Notes under the pieces: model-generated
Seen by the model: only the letters and a program-made list of their open reading frames with translations
Told to the model about the DNA's origin: nothing
Databases searched by the model: none
Assembly (NCBI GenBank): GCA_050633365.1
Contig: JBOEGJ010000047.1
Span: forward strand, 59,352-123,351
DNA length: 64,000 nucleotides
Source: Pseudomaricurvus sp050633365
GTDB lineage: Bacteria; Pseudomonadota; Gammaproteobacteria; Pseudomonadales; Cellvibrionaceae
Direction: 5' to 3'
Translations under genes and position numbers: made by a program
In this document: positions 7,853-16,524 of the stretch, in pieces
How positions within the stretch are numbered: the first letter of the stretch is position 1
Layout: each line of letters starts with the position of its first letter

Positions 7853-9121
7853 ATGACAGAAAACGTGGCAACCGACAGCGAAGCGATCGAGACAGATATC
7901 GCCATTATTGGCGGCGGCATGGTGGGCGCGGCACAGGCTGCGCTCTTGGCCCAGGCCAACCCCCAGTGGCGTATCACCTTGATTGAAACCTTTCCTATGC
8001 CGGAAGGAAAGCCAAGTTTTCAACCCAGCTTTGACGATCGCGCTACCGCGATTGCCCATGGCAGCGTGATTTTGTTACAGCAATTGGGTATTTGGCCACA
8101 GTTGCAACAGCACGGTACACCCATTGATCAGGTCCATGTCTCGGACAAAGGCCATTTTGGTGGCGCTTTGATCGATCGCCACGAGCAAAACGTCGACGCA
8201 CTGGGATACGTCGTGCCCAATGGCTGGATTGGTCGGGTACTCATCGCGCATTTGCATCAATTGGCCAACGTCGACATAGTCGCTCCCGCGACTGTCGAGC
8301 AATTGCAGCCTCAGGTCGGCGGCGCGCGATTACAGCTGCGTCGCGGTGATAGCACCGTGATACTAACGGCGCAATTGGCGATTATTGCCGATGGCGCTCA
8401 GTCGCCTTTGCGCCAATCACTGGGTATCGATTGCCAGCAACAGAGTTATCAACAGACCGCCATCATTGCCAATATTGGCCTAGAGAAGTCCCACCAAGGC
8501 GTCGCCTACGAGCGCTTTACCGATCAAGGGCCTATGGCATTACTGCCGCTGGGAGAGTCTTTGCAAGGGCAGGCCAGTGCCTTAGTTTGGACCCAGCCCA
8601 GCGCTGAGGCAGAGAGAATTCTGGCGCTATCCGACGAGCACTTTTTGCATCTGCTACAGCAGCGCTTTGGTCATCGCCTCGGTCGCTTTGTCAGCGTTGG
8701 TAAACGTGATAGTTATCCACTGAGTTTGTCGGTGGCGAAAGAGCAAATACGATCTTCGGTAGTGGTGATGGGCAACGCCGCGCACTTTTTGCATCCCGTT
8801 GCCGGTCAAGGGTTTAACCTTGCCCTGCGCGATTGCGCCGCGCTGGCCACTAGCTTGATGGAAAAAAGCGACGCCCCGCTTGGCGCCTTGTCGCGCCTCA
8901 ACCGCTATATGGAACTGCAGCGATTGGACCAGCAGGCGACCATTAATTTCAGTGATCAACTCACCAAGTTGTTCTCGACGGCGAGCCTGCCACAGGCCGC
9001 GTTACGAGCGCTGGGTTTTGTCGGGCTGGAATGTGTACCACCGGTTAAACACTGGTTTACCCGACAAACTATGGGCGCCGGAGGGCGTCAGCAGGTGCTT
9101 AACCCGGTGGCAGGTCATTAG
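7853..9121 (+). CDS. ubiH: 2-octaprenyl-6-methoxyphenol hydroxylase
   Basis: FAD monooxygenase of ubiquinone synthesis. Visible motifs are the N-terminal dinucleotide fold I-I-G-G-G-M-V-G, the A-D-G-A-Q-S-P-L-R motif, and the C-terminal FAD motif G-N-A-A-H-F-L-H-P-V-A-G-Q-G-F-N-L, where Asn after Gly is typical of UbiH (UbiI here has Asp). I start at the ATG at 7853, which places the FAD fold about 15 residues in; an upstream TTG at 7793 would add 20 residues of unlikely sequence. The stop codon lies inside the first unit of a tandem repeat. Confidence 0.93.
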   Translation: MTENVATDSEAIETDIAIIGGGMVGAAQAALLAQANPQWRITLIETFPMPEGKPSFQPSFDDRATAIAHGSVILLQQLGIWPQLQQHGTPIDQVHVSDKGHFGGALIDRHEQNVDALGYVVPNGWIGRVLIAHLHQLANVDIVAPATVEQLQPQVGGARLQLRRGDSTVILTAQLAIIADGAQSPLRQSLGIDCQQQSYQQTAIIANIGLEKSHQGVAYERFTDQGPMALLPLGESLQGQASALVWTQPSAEAERILALSDEHFLHLLQQRFGHRLGRFVSVGKRDSYPLSLSVAKEQIRSSVVVMGNAAHFLHPVAGQGFNLALRDCAALATSLMEKSDAPLGALSRLNRYMELQRLDQQATINFSDQLTKLFSTASLPQAALRALGFVGLECVPPVKHWFTRQTMGAGGRQQVLNPVAGH

Positions 9122-9206
9122 AGAAACTTGAGAGAAGCTTGAGAGAAGCTTGAGAGAAATTTGAGAGATACATAAGAGATACATAAGAGATACTTAAGGG
9201 ATGCTT
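9119..9206. repeat. 11-bp tandem repeat, eight units
   Basis: Eight consecutive 11-base units of the form (t/g/a)AGAGAarcTT run from the ubiH stop codon to 9206. Units 2 and 3 are identical; the later ones drift (GAGAGATACAT, AAGAGATACAT, AAGGGATGCTT). The period is close to one DNA helical turn. The array fills most of the ubiH-ubiI spacer and encodes no extended protein. Confidence 0.9.
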
Positions 9207-9273
9207 GTCTACCTAAAGCGTCAAACAAGTATTGTTTAGAATAGAGAAGTGCGGTCTAGCATAGCGAGATTTT

Positions 9274-10515
9274 ATGAGCCAGGATCAGGCGTCTATTACT
9301 CAAGAATTTGATGTCATCATCGTCGGTGCCGGTTTGGTGGGTAGCGCCATGGCTTGTGCTTTAGCTGCCGATAGCAAGGGCGAGTCTTTGCGTATTGCGG
9401 TGGTAGAGGCGGGTTCCGATCCACTCAGCTTCGAGGGTGTCGACTTCGACCCTCGCGTGGTCGCCTTGACTCACGCGTCGCAAACCCTATTGAAAAGTGT
9501 CGATGCCTGGACGCTGATTGAGCAACAGCGCGCCTGTCCTTATACCGACATGCATGTGTGGGATGCCGACGGCACGGGCAGTATTCATTTTGATTGTCAC
9601 GAAGTGCAGCACACTAATTTGGGTCACATTGTTGAAAACAGCGTCGTTACCCGAGCGCTCTTGTCCCGTTTACAATCTTATCCGCAGATTACCCTGCTGC
9701 GACCAGCGAAAGTCAAAACGCTATTGCGAGATGAGGGTAGTGAGCTGCAGAGCCTGTTGCTAGAAGACGGCCGCAAGCTGTCGGCATCTTTGTTGCTCGC
9801 CGCTGATGGTGCCAATTCAAAAGTTCGAGAGTTGGCCAATATTGCTACGCGGGAATGGAATTATGGCCACGATGCGATCGTTACCACCGTTCGCACTCAG
9901 CAGCCTCATCAATACACCGCTTGGCAGCGTTTTCTGACCTCGGGCCCACTGGCATTTTTGCCGTTGCAGACGCAGCGTAACGATCAGTGGGACGCGCACT
10001 ACAGTTCTATCGTTTGGTCGCTGAAGTCCGAACAAGCGCCGCAGTTAATGGCCCTTAGCGACAGTGAATTTAAACTCGCTCTGGGGCAAGCTTTTGAACA
10101 CCGCTTGGGCGAGGTCGAAGAAGTCGCCAAGCGCTACAGTTTTCCATTGCGTCAGCGTCACGCGGTGAACTATGTGCAGCCAGGAATTGCCTTATTGGGC
10201 GACGCCGCCCACACCATTCATCCCTTGGCGGGGCAGGGCGTAAATCTAGGTTTTCTCGATGTAGCGGCTATGCGCGACGAAATTCTGCGAGCCTGCGCTC
10301 GACAGCTACCGCTCTACGACGCTTCTATCCTCAAACGCTACCAACGTGCGAGAAAGTCCAACAACTTGGCGATGATGGCGATGATGGAAGGTTTTAAGAG
10401 ACTCTTTGGTGCCGATCATTTACCCACCCGCTGGTTGCGCAACGAAGGCATGCGTCAGTTAGACAATGTCTCGCTTCTGAAAAATACCGTGGTGAAACAA
10501 GCCATGGGGCTTTAG
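9274..10515 (+). CDS. ubiI: FAD-dependent ubiquinone hydroxylase (UbiI/VisC type)
   Basis: 413 residues. The FAD-binding N-terminus (V-I-I-V-G-A-G-L-V-G), the A-D-G-A-N-S-K-V-R motif and the C-terminal G-D-A-A-H-T-I-H-P-L-A-G-Q-G-V-N-L-G motif define the UbiH/COQ6 monooxygenase family. Its position right after ubiH, and Asp rather than Asn in the last motif, favour UbiI/VisC, the C5 hydroxylase. UbiF-like specificity cannot be excluded from sequence alone. Separated from ubiH by the 11-bp repeat array. Confidence 0.9.
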   Translation: MSQDQASITQEFDVIIVGAGLVGSAMACALAADSKGESLRIAVVEAGSDPLSFEGVDFDPRVVALTHASQTLLKSVDAWTLIEQQRACPYTDMHVWDADGTGSIHFDCHEVQHTNLGHIVENSVVTRALLSRLQSYPQITLLRPAKVKTLLRDEGSELQSLLLEDGRKLSASLLLAADGANSKVRELANIATREWNYGHDAIVTTVRTQQPHQYTAWQRFLTSGPLAFLPLQTQRNDQWDAHYSSIVWSLKSEQAPQLMALSDSEFKLALGQAFEHRLGEVEEVAKRYSFPLRQRHAVNYVQPGIALLGDAAHTIHPLAGQGVNLGFLDVAAMRDEILRACARQLPLYDASILKRYQRARKSNNLAMMAMMEGFKRLFGADHLPTRWLRNEGMRQLDNVSLLKNTVVKQAMGL

Positions 10516-10691
10516 GTTCCATTGCCTTCATTTGTTGACATCAAAGTCACTGTGTCGGAGCACATCATGGGCTGGTCGAGCTGTTTGGGTCTATTGATCT
10601 GATCGATATTGGTTTTCCTGAGCACTCATTGCCGGTGTCATCCCAATAGCGTATAGCTGCGTATACAGACATTCTGCCCTGAGTCATCACT

Positions 10692-11144
10692 ATGATCGAA
10701 GCCATTTATGTTGCCGCTAATAAACGTGAGTCGCTGCAAAACTGTGATTTCGCCAATGTGATTGCCTACCAAGGGTTGGCGGGAGATAGATACTGTCGAC
10801 GCAGTCTCTCTACTAAATACAATGTCAGCTTTATGGCTGTGGAACAGGTTGAGCGATTCAATCGTCGTCATGAAACTGCTATTACTTGGTCTGCAGCGCG
10901 TCGTAATGTCATGACCCGTGGAATAGACCTCAATGCATTGGTTGGAATTGAATTCCGTATTGGTAATGTGTGGTTTCGGGGTGAAGAGTTGTGCCAGCCG
11001 TGTAAATTGTTGGCGCGTTGGTATCGCGATTCCGGATTGAATCAACGCACGGTTCTGACGGAGATGATGGCTCGTAGTGGTATTCGGGCAACGGCCCTAA
11101 ATGATGGCGTGATCGAGATTGGCATGCCCATTACTGTTGAATAA
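10692..11144 (+). CDS. MOSC-domain protein
   Basis: 150 residues. The MOSC fold signature A-R-R-N-V-M-T-R-G-I-D-L-N-A-L-V-G is followed by a G-x-E-L-C-Q-P-C motif containing the conserved Cys expected to carry sulfur. MOSC proteins act in sulfur or molybdenum cofactor chemistry or reduce N-hydroxylated compounds. This single-domain form lacks the ferredoxin part of YcbX. It has no obvious operon partner: upstream ends with ubiI 176 bases away, and downstream is a gene remnant. Confidence 0.85.
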   Translation: MIEAIYVAANKRESLQNCDFANVIAYQGLAGDRYCRRSLSTKYNVSFMAVEQVERFNRRHETAITWSAARRNVMTRGIDLNALVGIEFRIGNVWFRGEELCQPCKLLARWYRDSGLNQRTVLTEMMARSGIRATALNDGVIEIGMPITVE

Positions 11145-11232
11145 ATTAGAAACTCTACTTCTTGCAGTTTTTTAGAATGCTAGAACAAGGGAATAGTCGT
11201 GATGACGAAGGAGTAGTAGCGATACCAAGTAG

Positions 11233-11499
11233 GTACCCTTTGTCGGTGTGGATTACGCTTGGGTTGATGTTAGCTATGAGCCCTCGAATGTAGAGGTTAT
11301 TGATGACGACGATAATGTTTTTGTCTATCAGTTAATGGCTGGTGTCGCATATCAATTTAACGATCAAATGGCATTGTCTTTTTCTTTGCGCTATCGAGAC
11401 TATGAAGAGGCAACTGTCGATTCGAGTTTGCTGCCCGCCGAATTCGATATTGAATTGGATGAAATGGTCTACGATGTGGGCATTCGTTACAGCTTTTAG
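11233..11499 (+). pseudogene. C-terminal remnant of an outer-membrane beta-barrel protein
   Basis: Open from just after an in-frame TAG at 11230. The reading begins V-P-F-V-G-V-D-Y-A-W-V-D-V-S and ends with M-V-Y-D-V-G-I-R-Y-S-F, a perfect beta-barrel C-terminal signature (alternating pattern, terminal Phe). Only the last three or four strands of an OmpA/OmpW-like barrel are present, with no signal peptide, no good start (GTG at 11248) and no ribosome binding site. The upstream bases show no matching N-terminal half, so this looks like a decayed gene. Confidence 0.7.
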
Positions 11500-11547
11500 T
11501 ATTCAATCGTTATTATCAATTTGCACCGCTAAATCACATGGCTTGTT

Positions 11548-12327
11548 CTAGCGGTGTAAAAGATAATGGTTGAAAGAGTATTTTATTCGACGGCACTTGG
11601 AGTAGATGTCGCCATCACCTATATTGATCGAATACCCCATATCCCGAAATGCTTTGCGCCTGTCTCGCCCGGCCCAATAGCGGGCCAGCGTCATGCGGGT
11701 TAATAGTCGGTAGCAGGAATAAAGGTGAAAACGCAATTGCTGCTGTTCAAGATCACTCATTTCGGGGGTTTTGAGTAAACCCCGTCGTCTTATTTTCTTA
11801 AACTCCCTGCGCACCAATTTTTTTTCGTTTTTCAAGCTGGCAAGATTAAAAACGTGAATCGTGGTCTTAAACTGAGCTTTGATCAGTTGGTGTAAGTGCT
11901 GGATTTCCTCTGCACGATTCTCGTGCTGTGATGCTTGTTTCATGAGTGTATCGATGATGGCGTCTTCCTGATGACTTGGCAGAGACGGAAAAAATAACCG
12001 ACGTTGAAATAGGTAGCGCACATAACTGCTTAGCCGTGAGCTGTAAGGCGCGAAGTGCAAGGCGATGAGCAGCGCGGGAGAAAGCCACTTTGCGAGATTG
12101 GCGTCAACCAGTAACGTTAGACCTCTATGCGCGGCAGCCATCAACGCGAAACAAAATAGGCAATAGATGGTCGTCACCGTGACCAGACGTATGGGGGTGG
12201 CAGTATGATGGATGCTCAGCGGCCAGCGCTCATCGGCGGATTCATTTTTTAATAAGTCGGGCAATTCTTGCCAGTGATAGAGTGTCCACAACGAGAACAC
12301 CAAAAACAAACTTGTCGGAACTAGCAT
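11548..12327 (-). CDS. Unknown membrane protein linked to phaZ
   Basis: 259 residues from the ATG at 12327, which has GGAG six bases upstream; a TTG further upstream overlaps the end of phaZ. Three hydrophobic stretches are visible (about 2-20, 48-72 and 80-98), followed by a long, very basic C-terminal half (K-K-L-V-R-R-E-F-K-K-I-R-R-R) that should be cytoplasmic. I do not recognise the family. It follows phaZ by 17 bases on the same strand and is probably co-transcribed, so a role at the PHA granule or in its regulation is conceivable but unproven. Confidence 0.78.
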   Translation of the reverse strand: MLVPTSLFLVFSLWTLYHWQELPDLLKNESADERWPLSIHHTATPIRLVTVTTIYCLFCFALMAAAHRGLTLLVDANLAKWLSPALLIALHFAPYSSRLSSYVRYLFQRRLFFPSLPSHQEDAIIDTLMKQASQHENRAEEIQHLHQLIKAQFKTTIHVFNLASLKNEKKLVRREFKKIRRRGLLKTPEMSDLEQQQLRFHLYSCYRLLTRMTLARYWAGRDRRKAFRDMGYSINIGDGDIYSKCRRIKYSFNHYLLHR

Positions 12328-12344
12328 AACCATCTCCGTGTGGA

Positions 12345-13232
12345 TCAATGAACCACATTATGTTGCTGAGTGGGATTAGAATAGGTCAAAAAATCGGTAA
12401 TCATCGGCCCCACCTCTTTCATTTTGGTCATCAACAACAGGTGGCCGCAATCAATCTCTATGAGTTGGCTGTCGGGAATTCTGCTGTGAAGGATGCGGGC
12501 GTTGATAATGGGAACCAAGGGGTCATCGGTGCCGGCCAAAATCAGCGTTTGTTGATGCAATTTATGTAACCAATGCATACTGGTCCAGTAGGAGGCGGCA
12601 TAAAGTTGAAACAGGTACCCTTGGCTGGATTTCGGCGGTCGCACACGATCGGTGTACTCGTTCATTAGTTCTGGGTCTCGGCGTAATTCTCCGCCGTAAA
12701 TGTGTTGCGCGATATCTTTAAGATAACCCTTGTCGAAGTAACGCTTCGGGTTTGACAGCTTCATAAACACCGAAGGCTTGCCGGGCACCATTATCGCGCC
12801 GGCACTGGTCGCCGCCAGAATCAAATTTTGACAGCGTTTGGGAAAACGATAGGCAAATTCTTGCGCCATGGCGCCCCCCCATGAAACCCCTAAGGTGTCG
12901 ACTTGTCCGTAGCCAAAGTGATCGAGGATTTGAGCTGAGAGCTTGGCCAGCCCCTTGAAGCGCATTGGTAGCCTGGGAACTTCTGACAAACCAATACCGG
13001 GCATATCGAAAGTGATGCATTCGATGCCTTCAAGCTCCTGCATTAACGGCAGCAGTATCTCCAAATTGGCGCCGATCCCATTAAACAGCAGCAGTGGTCG
13101 ATCGCTTTTGTCGAGTTTTCTGGCCACGTGTATTTGTAGTCCCATTACCTCGACAAAACACTCTTCGATGTCCAATGTAATCATTTCCTCGGTGGCTTGT
13201 GTGAGTGCTTCTAGTGCCAGTATGTCGCTCAC
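12345..13232 (-). CDS. phaZ: Intracellular poly(3-hydroxyalkanoate) depolymerase
   Basis: 295-residue alpha/beta hydrolase. The oxyanion region F-N-G-I-G-A-N (50-56), nucleophile Ser117 in G-V-S-W-G-G, acid in G-T-D-D-P (236/237) and His264 in D-C-G-H-L-L-L-M match the medium-chain PHA depolymerases encoded in Pseudomonas pha clusters. It hydrolyses stored polyester to 3-hydroxyacids. It is divergent from the phasin and PHA synthase genes, which supports the call. It has about 30 more N-terminal residues than the minimal hydrolase. Confidence 0.88.
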   Translation of the reverse strand: MSDILALEALTQATEEMITLDIEECFVEVMGLQIHVARKLDKSDRPLLLFNGIGANLEILLPLMQELEGIECITFDMPGIGLSEVPRLPMRFKGLAKLSAQILDHFGYGQVDTLGVSWGGAMAQEFAYRFPKRCQNLILAATSAGAIMVPGKPSVFMKLSNPKRYFDKGYLKDIAQHIYGGELRRDPELMNEYTDRVRPPKSSQGYLFQLYAASYWTSMHWLHKLHQQTLILAGTDDPLVPIINARILHSRIPDSQLIEIDCGHLLLMTKMKEVGPMITDFLTYSNPTQQHNVVH

Positions 13233-13301
13233 AATTGATTTAGCAAGAAGTTATGACAGTTTTTTTAAAACGAAAAATATTGGCACAAAATGGATCTTTC
13301 C

Positions 13302-13340
13302 GTGCTCCATGTTGCAGCACTGTGACAAGAATGTTGCACG
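13302..13340. promoter_or_regulatory. Repeated ATGTTGCA motif in the phaZ/phasin divergent region
   Basis: ATGTTGCA occurs at 13309 and again at 13331, 22 bases or about two helical turns apart. The first copy lies in an inverted repeat, GTGCT...AGCAC (13302-13320). The 345-base region between phaZ and the phasin holds no gene, so these are candidate operator half-sites. No PhaD-type regulator gene is present in the window. Confidence 0.4.
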
Positions 13341-13396
13341 GCTGTAATGCATTTTTTTTCGGAAAAAAACTTTAATGATTAATTCATGTTTATTCG

Positions 13397-13425
13397 TTGA
13401 CAGGGTCGCCGTCTACGCATATTTT
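13397..13425 (+). promoter_or_regulatory. Putative sigma-70 promoter of the phasin gene
   Basis: A perfect TTGACA (13397-13402), a 17-base spacer and TATTTT (13420-13425) stand about 150 bases ahead of the phasin ATG. The -10 is imperfect. Confidence 0.5.
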
Positions 13426-13577
13426 TCAGAGGAAAGCGCTGGTTGGAAAATTGGATATTCCAGTTTCAGGGCTAGAGTCTTTTGCTTGGCATGGAACGCC
13501 GCTTCAATCCATCGATTATTGTGTCGCTCCCAGAGTAAGTGTTACCCCTTATTTTTTAATGGTTAGAGGATATTGTC

Positions 13578-14153
13578 ATGGGCAAGGTTGTAGAGAAAAC
13601 CGAGACTGAAGAAAAACCCGAAATCAAAGCGGAATCAAAATTATTGGAAGATACTGAGATGAATACAGAAACTGAAAATTTAGATTCAATGCCCAAAAAG
13701 TCGAGTCGTATTGTGAAAGTTATTTCAGGTGTCGGATCGGCGTACAAGTTTGCTTGGTACACTTGTCTGGGAACCGCGTTGACTGTTGAGGAAACGGTCA
13801 CCGATTTCAGCAAAAAAATGGCAGTCAAAGGTGCCGGTGTCGATCTGAAACCAAGTTTGATTACCAAGAGATTTGAAGCGCCTAAGGCAAAAATTGATCA
13901 CGCTCGCGCAGAGTTTAAATCTAAGGCTCAGGAGAAAATAGTCGGCGTTGAACACGCATTGGATGAAGGGGTTAATCGTTCGCTGCACTTTATTGGCGTG
14001 CCTAGTCGAAAAGATATGAATCAGATGACTAGCCTTATGCAGGATATGGCCGAGTCGATTACCGAGTTGTCGTCACAACTTCAAAATCAAAAGCCAGCTC
14101 CTGCGAGCAGAGCGAAGAAGGCCAAGGCCGATGGCCAGACCTCGGTGGCCTAA
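13578..14153 (+). CDS. Phasin (PHA granule-associated protein)
   Basis: 191 residues. A charged, Glu-rich N-terminal 40 residues precede the phasin core (about 50-150: amphipathic helices with Y-K-F-A-W-Y-T-C-L-G) and the family signature G-V-P-S-R-K-D-M-N-Q-M. A short C-terminal Lys/Ala tail (A-K-K-A-K-A) resembles a very reduced version of the histone-like tail of PhaF. Phasins coat PHA granules. An AGAGGA lies seven bases before the ATG. The PHA synthase gene follows after 104 bases. Closest by shape to PhaI/PhaF, but I give no symbol. Confidence 0.85.
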   Translation: MGKVVEKTETEEKPEIKAESKLLEDTEMNTETENLDSMPKKSSRIVKVISGVGSAYKFAWYTCLGTALTVEETVTDFSKKMAVKGAGVDLKPSLITKRFEAPKAKIDHARAEFKSKAQEKIVGVEHALDEGVNRSLHFIGVPSRKDMNQMTSLMQDMAESITELSSQLQNQKPAPASRAKKAKADGQTSVA

Positions 14154-14257
14154 GCTCAGCGAATAAGTGCGATTGTACGATGCGATCTTTCTCTCAGGGA
14201 TGAGACGAAAACGCTATCGATAGCGAAGTGAACGAATTCTAGCAAGGTGAATAAGGT

Positions 14258-16384
14258 ATGACTTCAGTGGGTAGAGTGTCTGGAGCTTCAAGTTCAGATG
14301 GTGGCAATTTTCGAAGCGGCGATTTCCATCACGCGTCGTCGAATCAAGAATCTAATCCGCCTTTGACGCCCGCTGTTGTAACAACAACTTCGACCGGGAC
14401 TAAGCGGCGAAAATCAGATAGCGTGGAAAACTCTCAGTCCTTGAGTGCTTCAGAGAAGATCCAACAAGATGATTCCAGAGTCGGTTCTGACGTCGATAGT
14501 GCGCAGGATGGCAGTAAGGACCAGTTGCAAATAAAGCTAGAGCGCTTGCGCAACAGCTCCTTGGCGCTGTCTCGCTTTACCCAAGATCTTCGCACTCAAT
14601 ACGCCTTCGATACCGCCGAAACTGAGATGTTAGATGAAGCCGAGGTTTTGGATAACCACCAGGATTCCACCGCTATCGATGATTCTCTATTGGCGAGTCC
14701 AGAACTTAAGCCCTCGAGAAACTCTCAAGGACCTAAGCCGGGCGCGCCTGATCACAGTACTTCGGGTGGTTTAAAGGGCGTTGGCTTGGCCGAGTCTGCC
14801 GGCCGGTTTTTTCTGCAATCTTTTAAACAGCCAGAAGTGTTTGTTAATCATTACTCCAGCTTTGCCAAGGAGGTGGTTAATATTGTGCAGTCAAAATCCA
14901 AGTTGGAGCCTCCACGAAAAGATAAACGTTTCCGAGATGCGGTTTGGAAAGACAACTATCTCTATCGCAGTGTGATGCAGACCTATTTAGCTTGGGATAA
15001 AGAAGTCACCGGTTGGGTTGACGATTTGGATATGGAAGAGGCCGACAAACGTCGCAGTCAGTTCCTGCGAGAACAGGTGAGTGCAATGTTGTCGCCAACC
15101 AATTCCCCGTTGAATCCTGTGGCCGTTAAACGCGCCTATCAAACTGGCGGAAAAAGCGTCGTCTCCGGATTGAAGAATTTAGTTGAGGATATTCACACCA
15201 ACCATGCGATGCCAAGTCAAGTACGGCCAGACTCCTATACAGTCGGCAAGGATTTGGCGATATCGTCGGGAGCAGTGGTCTATCGCAGCGAGGTGCTTGA
15301 GCTGTTGCAGTATCAAATGGATGCTGGTCAAGTTATCGATCAACGACCGGTGTTGATCGTGCCGCCGCAAATCAATAAATTTTATGTATTTGATTTGACG
15401 CCCAAAAATAGTCTAGTTAAACATTTGCAATCTCAAGGTGTTCAGCCGTTTGTGATCAGCTGGCGTAACCCCAGTCGTCACAATGCCGCCTGGAACTTAG
15501 ATCGCTATGTCAGCGAGCTAGAAGCGGCGATTGAGGTGATGTGCGAAATTACCGGTAGCGATCAGATTAATCTCAGCAGTGCCTGTGCTGGCGGTGTTAC
15601 CTCCATGGCACTGTTGGGTTATTTGCAAGCGGCAAACAAACCGTTAGTGCATTCTCACTCGATGTTTGTCACCGCTTTGCAGGCCGACGATACAACTTCT
15701 CTGGGTTTATTTGCGACACGGGAAGGTGTCGAGTTGAGCCGCAAGCTTGCTAAGCGTCAAGGTTATATGGATGGGAAATCTCTGTCTCATATATTTAATT
15801 GGTTGCGTCCGACGGATTTGGTCTGGAATTTTTGGATCAATAATTATCTATTGGGCAAAGAACCTCCCTCGATGGATGTTCTCTATTGGGATAACGATTC
15901 GACGCGGTTACCTGCAGGCCTACACAGTGATTTTTTGGATATTTTTGTGGAGGATAAGTTTGTGCACCCCGATCGTTTGGTGGTCAAAGGTTATCCGTTG
16001 GATATTCGTCAAATCAGCATGGATTTTTATTGTGTTGGCGGCAACGAAGATTATTTGATGCCATGGAAGAAGTGCTTTGAAGTTCCGAAGCTGGTGTCTT
16101 CGGAGTGTACTATGGTGCTCAGTACCAGTGGTCATATTCAGAGTATTCTGCGCCCGCCGGGTATCGCCAATACCGTGTATTACACCAATGAATCTGAATG
16201 CACCGATGCCGATCAGTGGCTTGGCTCTGCGGTAAAAAATGAGGGCAGCTGGTGGGATCATTGGGGGCAATGGCTGCATCAGCGTGCGGGCAAACAGCAA
16301 GTAGCGAGCGGCTCCGTCGGCAGCAAAGCGCATCCGCCTCTGTCACCGGCTCCGGGGCTCTACGTCAACGAAAAGGTGGCTTGA
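14258..16384 (+). CDS. phaC: Class II PHA synthase with long N-terminal extension
   Basis: 708 residues against roughly 560 for Pseudomonas PhaC1. Residues 1 to about 150 are Ser/Asp/Glu-rich low-complexity sequence, probably disordered. Homology starts near G-V-G-L-A-E-S-A-G-R and continues through T-Y-L-A-W-D-K-E and the G-A-V-V-Y-R segment. The nucleophile is Cys443 in S-A-C-A-G-G, where the first Gly of the lipase-like box is Ser. Acid and base appear in G-G-N-E-D-Y-L-M-P-W and S-G-H-I-Q-S-I-L. It polymerises 3-hydroxyacyl-CoA, probably medium chain length. Only one synthase gene is present, unlike the phaC1/phaC2 pair of Pseudomonas. Confidence 0.92.
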   Translation: MTSVGRVSGASSSDGGNFRSGDFHHASSNQESNPPLTPAVVTTTSTGTKRRKSDSVENSQSLSASEKIQQDDSRVGSDVDSAQDGSKDQLQIKLERLRNSSLALSRFTQDLRTQYAFDTAETEMLDEAEVLDNHQDSTAIDDSLLASPELKPSRNSQGPKPGAPDHSTSGGLKGVGLAESAGRFFLQSFKQPEVFVNHYSSFAKEVVNIVQSKSKLEPPRKDKRFRDAVWKDNYLYRSVMQTYLAWDKEVTGWVDDLDMEEADKRRSQFLREQVSAMLSPTNSPLNPVAVKRAYQTGGKSVVSGLKNLVEDIHTNHAMPSQVRPDSYTVGKDLAISSGAVVYRSEVLELLQYQMDAGQVIDQRPVLIVPPQINKFYVFDLTPKNSLVKHLQSQGVQPFVISWRNPSRHNAAWNLDRYVSELEAAIEVMCEITGSDQINLSSACAGGVTSMALLGYLQAANKPLVHSHSMFVTALQADDTTSLGLFATREGVELSRKLAKRQGYMDGKSLSHIFNWLRPTDLVWNFWINNYLLGKEPPSMDVLYWDNDSTRLPAGLHSDFLDIFVEDKFVHPDRLVVKGYPLDIRQISMDFYCVGGNEDYLMPWKKCFEVPKLVSSECTMVLSTSGHIQSILRPPGIANTVYYTNESECTDADQWLGSAVKNEGSWWDHWGQWLHQRAGKQQVASGSVGSKAHPPLSPAPGLYVNEKVA

Positions 16385-16524
16385 TTAACGGCTGCCTTCG
16401 GAGCATCGCCCTTAAGGTCATTCGTCCTATAGGGCAGCGACATTATTCTCAGGTGTCCTAGGTGTATTGATATTCTCTGAAGGTCACATAGACTAGCGCC
16501 CGATTTTCAGTTTTTTGGTGCGTC

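Noticed and set aside
9119..9206. Possible CRISPR array
   Set aside because: Units are 11 bp and contiguous with no spacers; no cas genes are nearby.
10638..11045. 135-codon open frame on minus
   Set aside because: Antisense to the MOSC gene, which has clear family motifs.
13375..13609. Overlapping small open frames before the phasin gene
   Set aside because: They span the putative promoter and the phasin ribosome binding site and run into the phasin gene in other frames.
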